From an uncultured Campylobacter sp. (GTDB lineage: Bacteria > Campylobacterota > Campylobacteria > Campylobacterales > Campylobacteraceae), in assembly GCA_934718785.1 (NCBI GenBank), contig CAKVAF010000009.1, forward strand, positions 1 through 64,000: DNA of 64,000 nt, read 5' to 3'. This document shows positions 15,078 to 25,390 of this stretch, piece by piece. A program made the position numbers and the translations under genes. The notes beneath the pieces were generated by a model. It saw only the letters and a program-made list of their open reading frames with translations, did no database searches and was not told where the DNA came from. Position 1 is the first letter of the stretch, and each line of letters starts with the position of its first letter.

Positions 15078-17483
15078 TTACGCGCAAGTTTTAGCCCTTT
15101 TCACACAAAAAGAAAGCAAAGCAGGCAACAAAATCAGGCTACTTAAAAGCAGTAAAATCATTACCAAATCAGTCAACGCGCCAAAATAAATCGTCGGTAT
15201 AAAATTACTGCTCATCATCACGCTAAAGCCCAAAATTATGGCAACTTTACTATGAAAAAGCGCCGTGGCAATGTGTTTGTGAGAAAGATAAATTGCACTT
15301 TGAAAATCTGTTTTTCTCATCTCTTGCTTGAATTTATAAATATAATGAATGCTATCATCCACGCCTATGCCTATACAAATAGCAGCAATTGTAATACTCA
15401 TCAAATCAAGTGGCAAGCCTAAAATCCCCATCAACGCAAAGACAATGCTTAAAGGCACGACATTTGAAATCAGCGCAGCCAAAGCAAGCTTTATGGATTT
15501 AAAAATCATCACAAAAAGCACAAAAATCACACCCACAACAAAAGCAAGCGTGTTAAACTGCGAGTCAAAGAGACTTTGAAGCATATTATTATACAAAAGC
15601 ATAATGCCACTCAGCCTTGCGCTTGCATTCTCGCCCGCTAAGAGCGTGTCAAGTTCGCTTTGAAGCTCATTTAAAAACTCGTCCCTTCTCAATCTCTCAT
15701 CGCTATCTACAATACGCATCACAAAGCGAAGTTCGTTATTTTTGATATTTACAAAAGGAGAAAGCAAATCTTGCTTAAAATTCTCAGGCAAATTCTCATA
15801 CAAAAAAGCCAGCGCAAAATCATCCAAATCCTTGCCATCATTAATGCTTTTTCCAAGCTCTAAAAGGCTGTTTAAACTCAAAACAGAGCCAACGAATTCT
15901 TTATTTTTCAAAAGCTCGTGAATTTTTTTAACAAGGCGAATTTTAGAAGCGTTGAAAAAATACGCATCCTGCTCGCTTAAAGCCTCAAATTCACTCTCAA
16001 AGCTATCTAAATTCTCTTCTTGTGTGCTTTTTTTAGGCTCAAATTTTAAAATCACCTCAAGAGGCATCGTGCCACCAAGCTCTTTATCGATGAGCAACAA
16101 GCCCTTTTTAATCTCGCTTTTATCCTTAAAATAATTGACAAAAGAATTTTCAACGCGCAGTTTTTCAATGCCAAAAAGAGAAATAAAAAGCAAAATAAAG
16201 CTTGCTATCACGATGCTTTTTTTATGATGAATACTCAGGTGCGCGCAAAATTTTAAAAAGCCAAAATCAGGCTCTTTCAAGCTTAAATCCCGCGTCTTAA
16301 CAAGACTCATCAAAGAAGTAACAAGCACATAAGAAAGCACTAAGCAAATGAAAATTCCAATACTCATCATCACGCCAAGCTTGATAATAGGCTCAATATT
16401 TGAAAAAATCAAAGACAAAAAGCCAATAGCTGTCGTTAAAATCGCATAAAAACTTGGCTTTGCCTTGGCTAAAAGCGCGGCTAAAGCGAGCTTTGAAGCG
16501 TTTGCGTGTGGAAATTTTTGACTTAAAGTGATGAAATGCGTTAAAATGTGAATGATTAAAGAGATGTTGATAATAAGCATTAAAGCAAGATAATTTGATG
16601 AAATGACCGTGATTTTAAAGCCAAGAAGTGCAAAAATTCCACTCGCACAAAGCAGACTTGAAAGGCAGATTAAAAACACCACACCCACAAAATAAATGCG
16701 CTTAAAAAACACCCACAAAACAAGGCTTAAAAGCAGCGCCAAACTCACACCATAAACGAGTAAATCATCTTTAATATAGCTTATCATATCCTGAGCAATG
16801 ACGCTCACGCCACTGATATAAATGCCTTTAAATTCGCTTTGACTTTGAAAAAGAGCTTGTCTGATATCATTGAGCCTTTTATTTTCAAAGGCATTTTGCA
16901 AGTCTTTAATGCTTGACGCGTTTAAATTTGTAGAGTTTGATTGCATCTCATTGAAGCTTAAATGATTATCAAAGCTCTTTAAATAAAGGATTAAAGCCGC
17001 TGTTTTGCCGTCTTTTGAGATGATATTGCTTTGATAAAAAGGGCTGTTTAAAATTTCAATTTGCGCTTTTGTGAGATTGATATCGCTGCTTTGAAGATTA
17101 GGGATATTTTTTAAAAGCTCTCTTAAATCACTTGAGTCAGAACTTTGAAGCAAAGGTGCGTTTAAAAGACTTAAAATGCGCTCTATGCCCTGAATGCTTT
17201 CAAGCTTTTTTTGCAAATTTAAAAGCAATTCAAGGCTTTGTTTTGAGAAAGGATTTTCATCCTTAAACTGCACGCCTATCATTATAAAATCTTCATTTTT
17301 ATAGCGCGCGCTCACTTCTTTGTAAAATTTTAAATCCTTATCATCTTCTAAAAGCAAAGAACTCGAGCTTGCATCTACACTCAAATTTAGAGCTTTAAAG
17401 CCCAAAAAAAGCGTGAGAGCAAGGCTTAAAAAAAGCGCGAGTTTAGCATGCTTGATGATGAGTTTTAAGGCGCTTGAAAGCAT
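15078..17483 (-). CDS. RND/MMPL-family exporter linked to the Mla genes
   Basis: The 801-residue protein has the RND/MMPL layout: one N-terminal span, a periplasmic loop of about 200 residues, five to six spans (about 235-400), a second large periplasmic loop and a second membrane bundle (about 630-795). The membrane segment with GIGVDDSIHYIYKF carries the Asp typical of MMPL proteins. It follows mlaA and mlaC directly, an arrangement known from C. jejuni Cj1371-Cj1373. It probably moves lipids between inner and outer membrane. Its start overlaps the mlaC stop. Confidence 0.88.
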   Translation of the reverse strand: MLSSALKLIIKHAKLALFLSLALTLFLGFKALNLSVDASSSSLLLEDDKDLKFYKEVSARYKNEDFIMIGVQFKDENPFSKQSLELLLNLQKKLESIQGIERILSLLNAPLLQSSDSSDLRELLKNIPNLQSSDINLTKAQIEILNSPFYQSNIISKDGKTAALILYLKSFDNHLSFNEMQSNSTNLNASSIKDLQNAFENKRLNDIRQALFQSQSEFKGIYISGVSVIAQDMISYIKDDLLVYGVSLALLLSLVLWVFFKRIYFVGVVFLICLSSLLCASGIFALLGFKITVISSNYLALMLIINISLIIHILTHFITLSQKFPHANASKLALAALLAKAKPSFYAILTTAIGFLSLIFSNIEPIIKLGVMMSIGIFICLVLSYVLVTSLMSLVKTRDLSLKEPDFGFLKFCAHLSIHHKKSIVIASFILLFISLFGIEKLRVENSFVNYFKDKSEIKKGLLLIDKELGGTMPLEVILKFEPKKSTQEENLDSFESEFEALSEQDAYFFNASKIRLVKKIHELLKNKEFVGSVLSLNSLLELGKSINDGKDLDDFALAFLYENLPENFKQDLLSPFVNIKNNELRFVMRIVDSDERLRRDEFLNELQSELDTLLAGENASARLSGIMLLYNNMLQSLFDSQFNTLAFVVGVIFVLFVMIFKSIKLALAALISNVVPLSIVFALMGILGLPLDLMSITIAAICIGIGVDDSIHYIYKFKQEMRKTDFQSAIYLSHKHIATALFHSKVAIILGFSVMMSSNFIPTIYFGALTDLVMILLLLSSLILLPALLSFCVKRAKTCA

Positions 17484-18076
17484 TATTTTTGATTTTTATC
17501 CGCGTCAAAATCCGTTGTTTTAAGTTTTTCTAAAAGCACTTCAAAGCCTTCATTTGAAAGCAAATCCGCAAACTGCGAGCGGTAAGTTTGCACGATAGAA
17601 ACGCCCAAAACATCGACATCATAAATGAGCCACGAACCCACTTTGTCATAGAATTTAAAAATAATATCCTTTCTCTCGCCATCGATGATGGTGTAGGCGT
17701 TTAGAAAAATTCTTTTATCATTTTTTTGCTCTAAATTTGAAACGATAATTTTTTCATTTATATAAAGGGAAAGTTTGTTTGTAAAGCTTTTTTTAAGCTG
17801 AGCTTCAAAAGCCTTATCAAAGGTGTCTTGCTGCTCTTTGTTTAAAGTGTCATAGGCTTTTGAAAGGCTTAATTTTGCCATGAGTTTATAATCAAAAATG
17901 CTGTCAAAAAGCTTGAAAATCTCAGCTGCAGCTTTAGTTTTATCGCTTGTTTTTTGTAAAATTAAAATACTTTCATCAATACGCATTTGCATCGTCGTTT
18001 CAATCTCAGCCTTTTGCAAAGCAAAAGCGAAATTTACAAGCAAAAGCGCACAAAAAAGGGCTTTAAAATATTTCAT
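17483..18076 (-). CDS. mlaC: MlaC/Ttg2D-family periplasmic phospholipid carrier
   Basis: The 197-residue protein has a cleavable signal peptide (about 1-19) and the MlaC pattern: an early helical region, FDSIFDYKLMAKLSLSK in the middle, and VGSWLIYDVDVLGVSIVQTYR near the end, which corresponds to the conserved W-x-I-x-D-V-x-x-x-G-V motif. MlaC shuttles phospholipids across the periplasm. It overlaps mlaA by four bases upstream and the RND gene by one base downstream, so the three genes act together. Confidence 0.92.
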   Translation of the reverse strand: MKYFKALFCALLLVNFAFALQKAEIETTMQMRIDESILILQKTSDKTKAAAEIFKLFDSIFDYKLMAKLSLSKAYDTLNKEQQDTFDKAFEAQLKKSFTNKLSLYINEKIIVSNLEQKNDKRIFLNAYTIIDGERKDIIFKFYDKVGSWLIYDVDVLGVSIVQTYRSQFADLLSNEGFEVLLEKLKTTDFDADKNQK

Positions 18077-18834
18077 TTTTTCTCCTTGCCAATCATTTTC
18101 TCGCGCGTTTTTTCATAGCCATCGCGCAAAAAAGGATAAAGATTTGGTGTGTTAAAATAAATTTCATCGATTTTATCCAGCTCAAAACTCAGCTCATTCA
18201 TTATACTAAAAGTTCCTATACCATAGCTTAACAGCTCGGGATTTACATAGCCTATGGGATTCATATACCAGTTTATAGGCAGCGAAAGCGTATCGCGTAA
18301 ATTTGAAGGTCCTAAAAAAGGCAGCACGATGTGAAAGCCGCCATCCACGCCCCAGCTGCCTAAAACCGTGCCAAAGTCAGCCGGATGCTTTTCAATGCCT
18401 GCTTTACTTGCAGCATCAATGACGCCAAAAAAGCCAAATACTGTATTATAGCCAAAGCGCTTGATCTCGTCTTTAGCATTGTCAAATTTAAATGAAAGCA
18501 CATTGCCCAAAAAGCGAACAGGAGTCATCAAATAACTAAAAAAATTCCTAGCCATAGTGCGCGGCGTCTCAGGCACAATAAAGACATAAGCCTTAGAAAC
18601 AGGGCGCGCGATAAAGCGGTAAAAGCCGACATTAAACTGCGTCATCATTTTATTATAACCTGAAAGGGGGTCAAAAACTGGCTGTTGTTTAAACTCTTCT
18701 TCAAATTCATCTAAATTATCACTTTTTTGCTGTAGGCTTTGAGAGATGATTTGCTCATTATCAAGCTCGAATGCGCTTAAAGAGAGAAAGCTTAAAAAAA
18801 AAGTGCATAAAAATAAGAATTTAAAAATTTTCAA
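18073..18834 (-). CDS. mlaA: MlaA/VacJ-family outer-membrane lipid protein
   Basis: The 253-residue protein has an N-terminal signal segment (about 1-21). VacJ signatures follow: DPLSGYNKMMTQFNVGFYRF near residue 55, NFFSYLMTPVRFLGN near 112, GVIDAASKAGIEKHPADFG near 155, and LPFLGPSNLRD. MlaA sits in the outer membrane and removes mislocated phospholipids from the outer leaflet. In C. jejuni the orthologue is Cj1371. A proper lipobox is not clear here. It is the first gene of mlaA-mlaC-RND. Confidence 0.93.
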   Translation of the reverse strand: MKIFKFLFLCTFFLSFLSLSAFELDNEQIISQSLQQKSDNLDEFEEEFKQQPVFDPLSGYNKMMTQFNVGFYRFIARPVSKAYVFIVPETPRTMARNFFSYLMTPVRFLGNVLSFKFDNAKDEIKRFGYNTVFGFFGVIDAASKAGIEKHPADFGTVLGSWGVDGGFHIVLPFLGPSNLRDTLSLPINWYMNPIGYVNPELLSYGIGTFSIMNELSFELDKIDEIYFNTPNLYPFLRDGYEKTREKMIGKEKK

Positions 18835-18842
18835 AAAAAGCC

Positions 18843-19037
18843 TTATTTAAAATTTTGATTTTCGCTGAGTTCGTAATTTTTGATGAGTAAGAGTGCGAAA
18901 AAAAGCAAGCAAAGTCCCGGGAAAATTCCAAAGAAAAGGGACTCAAAAGAAAAATCTTCATTTATAAAAAGCACAGCCAAGCAAAAAATAAGCAAAGCAA
19001 AAGCTGCACCTTTCATAAACTCATAAAGATAAATCAA
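18843..19037 (-). CDS. Small membrane protein coupled to atpB
   Basis: I place the start at the TTG (19037-19035) that overlaps the atpB stop, since GAGGAGGGG lies a few bases upstream; an ATG at 19016 is the alternative. The 64-residue product has two membrane spans (about 11-28 and 34-56) and a polar tail ending in ENQNFK. C. jejuni has a small membrane-protein gene in the same place after atpB. Its function is unknown; a role in Fo assembly is only a guess from position. Confidence 0.6.
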   Translation of the reverse strand: MIYLYEFMKGAAFALLIFCLAVLFINEDFSFESLFFGIFPGLCLLFFALLLIKNYELSENQNFK

Positions 19038-19735
19038 TGCCCCTCCTCGACAACAACAGCTCCTGCTAGATACACATAGGTCAAAATCATAAAAATGAAA
19101 GTTTGCAAAAAGGCCATAAAAGTAAGAAGTACATAAGCAGGAAGTGGTGCTATCCAAGGCACAAGAGCTAAAATCACAGCTAAGAATAAATCATCGCCTT
19201 TGATATTGCCAAATAAACGAAAAGATAAAGAAATGACGCGTGAAAAATGTGAAACGATTTCAATAGGAAACATGAGCGGCGCAATAGCTGGCACAGGTCC
19301 CATAAAATGAGAAAAATACTTAAAAAAGCCCTGAGTTTTAATGCCTTCAAAATGATAATATACAAAAACGACAAGGGCTAAAGTCGCGGTTAAATTTAAG
19401 CTCGCACTCGGCGCTTCAAAGCCAGGTATAATGCCGATGATATTGCTAAAAAAGACTATAAAGCCTATAGTGGCTACAAGGGGTAAATATTTTCTAGCAA
19501 GCGCTTCGCTGCCCATAGTATCGCGTCCCATAGCTAAAATGCCTTGCAAATAAGCCTCAGCTAGATTTTGAGAGCCTCGTGGCACAAGCTGCATAGAATT
19601 TGTAGCAAGTTTAGCAAAAATCACAGAAATAATAGCCACTAAAGCCAGATGAAAAAAATACGCAAAAGTATGGCTAGGCTCGATAAACGAGCTAAATAAA
19701 AACAAATCTTTCATCATTTCTCCTAAAAAACGCAA
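19034..19735 (-). CDS. atpB: ATP synthase Fo subunit a
   Basis: The 233-residue membrane protein shows the subunit a signatures: [20 protein letters not shown] and, in the second-last span, [15 protein letters not shown] with the essential Arg facing the c-ring, then [25 protein letters not shown]. It forms the proton channel of Fo. As in other Campylobacter it lies apart from the main atp operon (here at 37070-42744). Confidence 0.96.
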   Translation of the reverse strand: MRFLGEMMKDLFLFSSFIEPSHTFAYFFHLALVAIISVIFAKLATNSMQLVPRGSQNLAEAYLQGILAMGRDTMGSEALARKYLPLVATIGFIVFFSNIIGIIPGFEAPSASLNLTATLALVVFVYYHFEGIKTQGFFKYFSHFMGPVPAIAPLMFPIEIVSHFSRVISLSFRLFGNIKGDDLFLAVILALVPWIAPLPAYVLLTFMAFLQTFIFMILTYVYLAGAVVVEEGH

Positions 19736-20006
19736 AAAATAAGCTTAATTGTAGCAAAAATTACTTAAATTTTTTATAAAGCGCTGTGATAAAATTACTA
19801 AAAACCCTTTTTTGTAAGAATAATTTTGATATTGATAAATTTTGTGTTTTAGAAAAGTTATTTTACAAATCTTTAAAAAATATATTTTAGAAATTTAAAA
19901 TGAATGATAAAAAATTTATAAAGAAATTTAAATTTTCGCTCTCATTTGCCTTTTTAAAGCTTAAATTTTGTAAAATTTCATTTTGATTAAATTTAAAGAA
20001 GTGAAA

Positions 20007-21485
20007 ATGAAGCAAAAATGTATTTTAGTGATAACGGATGGCATAGGACACAATGAGAGTGATTATTTTAACGCCTTTAGCGCGGCTAAAAAGCCCACTT
20101 ACGAGCGCCTTTTTAAAGAAGTCCCACACACTTTAATTAAGACTAGTGGGCTTGCCGTGGGACTGCCTGAAGGACAAATGGGAAATAGCGAAGTGGGCCA
20201 CATGTGCATAGGCAGCGGTCAAATCATTTATCAAAATTTAGTCAAAATCAACAAGGCTATCGAAGAAAACGCGCTTGTCAAAAATGAAAATTTGAAAAAA
20301 TTTCTAAAAAATCTTAAAAGAGTGCATATTATAGGGCTTTACAGCGACGGGGGCGTGCATTCTATGAATACGCATTTTGATGCTTTGCTTGAAATTTGTA
20401 AAAACGCGGGCAAGGAAGTTTTTGCGCACGCGATCACTGATGGGCGCGATGTCTCGCCTACAAGCGCGCTTGAGTTTATCAAAAAACTTGAAAGCCTTTG
20501 TGCGAAGCTGAAAGTTCATTTTGCTAGCCTTTGTGGGCGCTTTTTTGCTATGGATAGGGACAAGCGCTGGGAAAGAGTGAAAGAATTTTACGACGCGCTT
20601 TTTGGCAAGGCTTTGAGCGTGCCTAGCTTTAGCGAATATATCGCGCAAAATTATGCAAAAAATGTTACCGATGAGTTTTTGCCCGCTTGCGTGTCGCCTG
20701 ATTTTAAGGGGCTTGAAGAAAAAGACGGCATTATATTTATAAACTTTAGAAACGATAGAATGAAAGAGATTGTTACAGCGCTAAGCAGCGATGAATTTAG
20801 CGAGTTTGAGCGCCCTTTTGTCTTTAAAAATATTTTAACGATGAGCGTTTATGATGAGAAATTTAATTTGCCCACAATCTTTGCTAAAGAAGAGCTTAAA
20901 AACACCCTTGCAAGTGTGATTGCCGAAAATGATCTTTCTCAGCTTCACACCGCAGAGACTGAAAAATACGCGCATGTAACTTTCTTTTTTAACGGCGGCA
21001 AAGAAGATTTAGAAAACAATGAAAGCCGTGTATTAATTCCTAGTCCGAAAGTAAAAACTTACGATGAAAAGCCTGAAATGAGCGCTTATGAAGTGCTTGA
21101 AGTGGTAAAAAAAGGCATTGAAAAGGGCGAGGATTTTATAGTGGTCAATTTTGCAAATGGCGATATGGTAGGGCACACTGGCGATTTTGAAGCTTGCGTG
21201 AAAGCGGTTGAAGCGGTGGATACTTGCCTGGGCGAGCTCATCCAAGCAGCTGAGGCAAAAGATTATGCCTATATCATTACAAGCGATCATGGAAACTGTG
21301 AAGCCTTGCGCGATAAAGCGGGCAAGCCCCTTACAAATCACACGACTTTTGATGTGTATGCTTTTGTGAAAGCTAAAGGCGTGAGTAAGCTTAAAGAAGG
21401 CTTGGGACTAAGCAATCTAGCCGCTAGCGTACTTAAAATCATGGATATACCTAAGCCTAAAGAAATGAATGAAGCGCTGTTTTAA
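20007..21485 (+). CDS. gpmI: 2,3-bisphosphoglycerate-independent phosphoglycerate mutase
   Basis: The 492-residue enzyme interconverts 3- and 2-phosphoglycerate using two Mn ions. The metal site starts with VITDGIGHNE, the catalytic Ser lies in GNSEVGHM, and later motifs HAITDGRDVSP, FRNDRM, NFANGDMVGHTG and TSDHGNCE are all present. An in-frame upstream start at 19983 exists. The ATG at 20007 matches the family start (MKQKC) and has AAAGAAG just before it. Confidence 0.96.
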   Translation: MKQKCILVITDGIGHNESDYFNAFSAAKKPTYERLFKEVPHTLIKTSGLAVGLPEGQMGNSEVGHMCIGSGQIIYQNLVKINKAIEENALVKNENLKKFLKNLKRVHIIGLYSDGGVHSMNTHFDALLEICKNAGKEVFAHAITDGRDVSPTSALEFIKKLESLCAKLKVHFASLCGRFFAMDRDKRWERVKEFYDALFGKALSVPSFSEYIAQNYAKNVTDEFLPACVSPDFKGLEEKDGIIFINFRNDRMKEIVTALSSDEFSEFERPFVFKNILTMSVYDEKFNLPTIFAKEELKNTLASVIAENDLSQLHTAETEKYAHVTFFFNGGKEDLENNESRVLIPSPKVKTYDEKPEMSAYEVLEVVKKGIEKGEDFIVVNFANGDMVGHTGDFEACVKAVEAVDTCLGELIQAAEAKDYAYIITSDHGNCEALRDKAGKPLTNHTTFDVYAFVKAKGVSKLKEGLGLSNLAASVLKIMDIPKPKEMNEALF

Positions 21486-21672
21486 AAAGTAATTTAAATT
21501 ACAAATTTTAATCTTATTATAAAACTTAACAAAATTTTATTGGCTTGAATAATAGATTTTATAAATTTAAAAGCTTTATGATTGTGGCAAAGGCTTGATA
21601 AGATTCACATTAAGCAAGACTTTTAAATTAAATTCTTTAAAAAATGCTATAATTATGACAAAAAGAGTGCAA

Positions 21673-22437
21673 ATGGACTTAGACAATTTATTAGAACTTA
21701 CGCTAAAGGCTGGCACAAAGGCTAGCGAAGCGATTTTAAAAAGCAAGAAAGATTTAAAAATTTGGCAAAAAGACGATGGTAGCCCCTTTAGCTCGGCAGA
21801 TTTATCCGCAAATGAAGCTATATGCGAAGTTCTAGCGCAAAGTAAAATTCCTATTTGCTCAGAAGAAAGCATTTTACCCTTTGAAGCAAGAAAGCAAATG
21901 CCTTATTTTTGGCTCATTGATCCACTTGATGGCACAAAAGGCTTTTTAAAAGGCAGTGATGAGTATTGCATTTTAATCGCACTCATCAAGGAGCAAAGAC
22001 CCATTTTAGCGCTCATTCATCAGCCTGAGAAACAAACTTCACTCTACGCGCATCAAAACAGCAAACTTTTTAAAAACGCTAGCAAGCTTAAAGTTGATGA
22101 GAAAATTTATATCAAAAATGAGAAAAAAGCTCTCATCAGCGTGCATCATCCAAATGCGCAAAATAAGGCTTTTTTAGAAGAAAATTCACTCGAAAGTATG
22201 AGAATTTCATCGGCTTTGAAATTTAATGCCCTTTGTGAAGGACTTGCTGGTGTTTATGCTCGCTTTGAAAGTCTGCATTCATGGGATATTGCGGCGGGCG
22301 ATTTTTTACTCAATCACGCGGGCGGCTTGATGTGTGATTTTCATCAAATGCCCTTGCTTTATAATCAAGAAAGCTTTTTATGCCCACCTTTTATCGCTCT
22401 TTCGCGTAAAGAATTTTTAAAAGATTTTAAATTTTAA
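21673..22437 (+). CDS. cysQ: 3'(2'),5'-bisphosphate nucleotidase / inositol-phosphatase family
   Basis: The 254-residue protein has the Li-sensitive phosphatase motifs: WLIDPLDGTKGF (metal site) and, near the end, HSWDIAAGDFLL, with the acidic SEES motif before them. CysQ removes the PAP left by sulfate assimilation. I choose the ATG at 21673 (MDLDNLLEL) since it fits the family; an in-frame ATG at 21655 is possible. A strong terminator follows. Confidence 0.85.
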   Translation: MDLDNLLELTLKAGTKASEAILKSKKDLKIWQKDDGSPFSSADLSANEAICEVLAQSKIPICSEESILPFEARKQMPYFWLIDPLDGTKGFLKGSDEYCILIALIKEQRPILALIHQPEKQTSLYAHQNSKLFKNASKLKVDEKIYIKNEKKALISVHHPNAQNKAFLEENSLESMRISSALKFNALCEGLAGVYARFESLHSWDIAAGDFLLNHAGGLMCDFHQMPLLYNQESFLCPPFIALSRKEFLKDFKF

Positions 22438-22440
22438 ATT

Positions 22441-22468
22441 TAAAAAAGGGCTTTAAAAGCCCTTTTTG
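22441..22468 (+). terminator. Terminator of cysQ
   Basis: AAAAAAGGGCTTT, TAAA and AAAGCCCTTTTT form a strong stem with flanking A and T runs, so it can work in both directions. It is the only clear terminator between cysQ and the convergent thiG. Confidence 0.85.
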
Positions 22469-22486
22469 CGTGAAGGAAAGCTAAGA

Positions 22487-22647
22487 AAAACAATGCATTA
22501 GTTGCATAAGAAAATTATAAAACAAATTCTTAACGCATTGTTTAATGAAAATAAAATTTTATAAGGATTTAAGAATTTTTTGATAAAGCTAGGTAAAAAG
22601 CCTATTTGAGCGTAAAATTTACAAATTCTTTATCAAAAGCAAGGGCT
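22487..22647. repeat. Two AT-rich hairpins between cysQ and thiG
   Basis: AACAATGC (from about 22488) pairs with GCATTGTT (to about 22543). TTTTGATAAAG (about 22577) pairs with CTTTATCAAAA (about 22638). The second lies just before the thiG stop and may end the thiG transcript. No gene is visible in the gap. Confidence 0.4.
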
Positions 22648-23412
22648 TTAATCCCTTAAAAAATCAGTCATCGGTGAGCTAGCACGCGCTAGTTTATTCT
22701 CGCTTTCAAGTCCTGCTAAAAAGGCGTTTCGACCCGCTTGAATGCCCTCTTTAAAGGCTTTTGCCATCAAGCACACATTTTTAGCATTGGCTATAGCTGT
22801 ATTTGCCATCACTGCAGCAACTCCCATTTGCATAGCCTCAGCTGCTTGTGCTGGACTTCCTATGCCAGCATCTACAATGATAGGCAAATCAATTTCATCG
22901 AGCAAAATTTGTATAAATTCCTTAGTTTTTAAGCCCTTATTTGTGCCAATGGGCGCGCCAAGTGGCATGATAGCAGCAGCTCCTGCATCACGCATAGCCC
23001 TAGCTGCGTAAAGGTCTGGATACATATAAGGCAAGGGGGTAAAGCCTTTGTTTGCAAGCAGTTCAACCGCCTTGGCTGTTTCATAATTATCAGGCAAAAG
23101 ATATTTACTGTCTCTAATCACCTCGATTTTTATCAAATCACTTTTGCAAATTTCACGCGCTAAAAGAGCTATTTTAAGGGCTTCTTGGGCTGTTCTAGCT
23201 CCTGAGGTATTTGGCAAAAGCGTGGTATTTTTAGGGATGAAATCAAGTATATTTTCAATTTTTCCTGTGTTTGCGCGCCTTAAAGCTAAAGTGATAATCT
23301 CAGCCCCTGCTTCATTAATAGCTACTTTGATTAAATCAAGGCTAAATTTACCAGAGCCTAATATAAAACGCGAGCTAAACTCGAATTTGCCAAGCTTAAA
23401 GCTATCTTTCAT
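22648..23412 (-). CDS. thiG: Thiazole synthase
   Basis: The 254-residue TIM-barrel protein makes the thiazole phosphate part of thiamine from deoxyxylulose phosphate, ThiS thiocarboxylate and dehydroglycine. Family motifs are seen: SRFILGSGKF, NTSGARTAQEA, KIEVIRDSKYLLPD, VDAGIGSPAQAAEAMQMG and VMANTAIANA. In C. jejuni thiS-thiF-thiG-thiH lie together. Here thiG stands alone, 6.6 kb from thiF, with the leucine genes between, and no thiH follows. The dehydroglycine source must be encoded elsewhere. Confidence 0.95.
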   Translation of the reverse strand: MKDSFKLGKFEFSSRFILGSGKFSLDLIKVAINEAGAEIITLALRRANTGKIENILDFIPKNTTLLPNTSGARTAQEALKIALLAREICKSDLIKIEVIRDSKYLLPDNYETAKAVELLANKGFTPLPYMYPDLYAARAMRDAGAAAIMPLGAPIGTNKGLKTKEFIQILLDEIDLPIIVDAGIGSPAQAAEAMQMGVAAVMANTAIANAKNVCLMAKAFKEGIQAGRNAFLAGLESENKLARASSPMTDFLRD

Positions 23413-23519
23413 TTGAATCCTTTTTTAAATTTAATCTTAAATTTAACATAAATTTAAGCCCTAAAGTCTAAATTTTAATTTTCCTAAAAATTTATAAATT
23501 ACAGCAAAAATTATGCGAT

Positions 23520-23612
23520 TTTTCTCAAAATGACGGGATTTTTAAATTTTTTCAAAACTCGTCATTGCTAAACTTTGAAAAAGCAAAGCAATACACAATT
23601 TATTTTTAAATT
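23520..23612. repeat. CATTGC-type palindromic repeat between thiG and leuB
   Basis: TGACGGG...CTCGTCATTGC and ATTGCTAAACTTTG with CAAAGCAAT form imperfect inverted repeats of the CATTGC/GCAAT kind that recurs at 50745-51105. The 282-base gap otherwise holds AT-rich DNA and must contain the thiG promoter if thiG is not read through from leuB. Confidence 0.45.
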
Positions 23613-23694
23613 TAAATTATAAAGTCTTAAAATCAACTTAAATTTAAAATATAAATAAAAAATTTAAAAGCTAAATCTAAATTCTACTTTAATT

Positions 23695-24774
23695 TTAAAG
23701 CTCTTCTAAAGCCTTGCAAATAAGCTCGCTCATCTTCGCACAACCCACTTGCTCACAACCCTCGCTCATAATGTCAGCCGTGCGGTAACCCTTATCAAGC
23801 ACAGCATTTATCGCACTTCGCACCACTTTTGCCTCATTTACAAGCCCTAAACTTAGCTCCAAAAGCATAGCAAGGCTTAAAATAGTGCCGATAGGATTTG
23901 CCAAATCCTTGCCCGCTATATCTGGGGCTGAGCCGTGTATAGGCTCGTAAAGCCCGAATTTATCGTCCCTCAAAGACGCTGAGGGCAGCACGCCCAAAGA
24001 GCCTGTCAAAACGCTCGCCTCATCGCTTAAAATGTCGCCAAACATATTTTCAGTAACGATGACATCAAACTGCGCTGGGTTTTTGCAAAGCTGCATAGCC
24101 GCATTATCCACGAGCATAAACTCAAATTTCACAGCAGGATAAGCTTTCGCCACGCTTTGCACCACTTCACGCCAAAGACGACTTGACTCCAAAACATTTG
24201 CTTTATCCACGCACACAAGGCGTTTAGCGCGTGAATTTGCTAACTCAAAGGCGACTTTGACGATTTGCGTGATTTGTGAAACGCTGTAAAGCAAGGTATC
24301 TTGGGCGTTTTCCTCGCCGTCAATTTCAAGGCGTTTATGCTCGCCAAAATAAATCCCTCCGATAAGCTCTCTAACCATTATAAAATCAATGCCCTGAGCT
24401 AAAATTTCAGCCTTTAAAGGACTAGAAGTTGCAAGCTGGGGCAAAAGCGTGGCTGGGCGTAAATTCGCAAACAGCCCTAGCTCTTTTCGTAGGCGCAAAA
24501 GCCCTGCTTCTGGGCGTTTGTTGGGTGGTTGTTTGTCCCATTTTGCTCCGCCTATCGCCCCAAAAAGCACGGCGTTGCTGTCCTTGCAAACTTTCAAAGT
24601 CTCATTTGGCAAAGGCTCGCCCACCGCATCAATGGCTGCACCGCCCATCAGCACTTCTTTGCACTCAAAGCTGTGGCTGAATTTTTGCTCGATTTTTTCA
24701 AGCACGCTCAATGCGCCGTCAATTATCTCAACCCCTATGCCATCGCCTTTTATCACGGCAATTTGCGCTTTCAT
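23695..24774 (-). CDS. leuB: 3-isopropylmalate dehydrogenase
   Basis: The 359-residue enzyme oxidises and decarboxylates 3-isopropylmalate with NAD. Signatures include [26 protein letters not shown], the substrate site [12 protein letters not shown], and the NAD/Mg site [18 protein letters not shown] with [15 protein letters not shown]. Its ATG overlaps the leuD stop (ATGA). It is the last leucine gene of the minus-strand set. Confidence 0.97.
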   Translation of the reverse strand: MKAQIAVIKGDGIGVEIIDGALSVLEKIEQKFSHSFECKEVLMGGAAIDAVGEPLPNETLKVCKDSNAVLFGAIGGAKWDKQPPNKRPEAGLLRLRKELGLFANLRPATLLPQLATSSPLKAEILAQGIDFIMVRELIGGIYFGEHKRLEIDGEENAQDTLLYSVSQITQIVKVAFELANSRAKRLVCVDKANVLESSRLWREVVQSVAKAYPAVKFEFMLVDNAAMQLCKNPAQFDVIVTENMFGDILSDEASVLTGSLGVLPSASLRDDKFGLYEPIHGSAPDIAGKDLANPIGTILSLAMLLELSLGLVNEAKVVRSAINAVLDKGYRTADIMSEGCEQVGCAKMSELICKALEEL

Positions 24775-25265
24775 TTGCCCTCCTTTTTGGCGATATAGTT
24801 GATATAACCGCCCTCGTTGATGATTTCTTGGATAAAGGGCGGAAAGGGCTGAGTTTGATAGCTCTTGCCCGAGCTTAAATTTTTTATTTCACCCTTGTCA
24901 AAATCAATAGCCACCTCATCGCCAGCGTTGATATTGTCGGCGATTTCTTCGCTTTCGATGATGGCAAGCCCTATGTTTATGGCGTTGCGATAAAAAATGC
25001 GAGCAAAGCTCTTTGCGATAATGCAAGAAATGCCACTTGCTTTAATCGCTATGGGAGCGTGTTCGCGGCTACTTCCACAGCCAAAATTCCACCCGCCGAC
25101 CATAATGTCGCCCGCTTTTACCTTGTGCGTGAAATCCTTGTCAATGTCCTCCATACAATGACTAACCAGCTCTTTGGTGTCGCTCGTGTTAAGATAGCGA
25201 GCGGGTATGATGACATCAGTATCGACATTGTCCGCATACTTGTGCGAAAAACCTTGTGCTTTCAT
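24771..25265 (-). CDS. leuD: 3-isopropylmalate dehydratase small subunit
   Basis: The 164-residue protein has [13 protein letters not shown] near the start and the swivel-domain motif [14 protein letters not shown]. It pairs with LeuC to isomerise isopropylmalate. The short (about 160 aa) form matches the LeuD that goes with the 420-residue LeuC seen here, not the about 200 aa enterobacterial form. The start at 25265 (MKAQGF) is backed by AAAGGACAAAA; an upstream in-frame ATG at 25313 is less likely. A restriction-modification pair separates it from leuC. Confidence 0.95.
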   Translation of the reverse strand: MKAQGFSHKYADNVDTDVIIPARYLNTSDTKELVSHCMEDIDKDFTHKVKAGDIMVGGWNFGCGSSREHAPIAIKASGISCIIAKSFARIFYRNAINIGLAIIESEEIADNINAGDEVAIDFDKGEIKNLSSGKSYQTQPFPPFIQEIINEGGYINYIAKKEGK

Positions 25266-25390
25266 TTTTGTCCTTTCTTTTTTTGCGACTTGTCTAATCT
25301 GCCTAAAATTCAAGGCTATACCTTGAATTCACCTTGTTCTTTTTAAATTTTTATTAAATTCAAAATTTTATTCCAAAAACTTGTTAAATT

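Noticed and set aside
22738-23416. Plus-strand frames opposite thiG
   Set aside because: They are shadows of a strongly conserved gene, with no ribosome-binding site.
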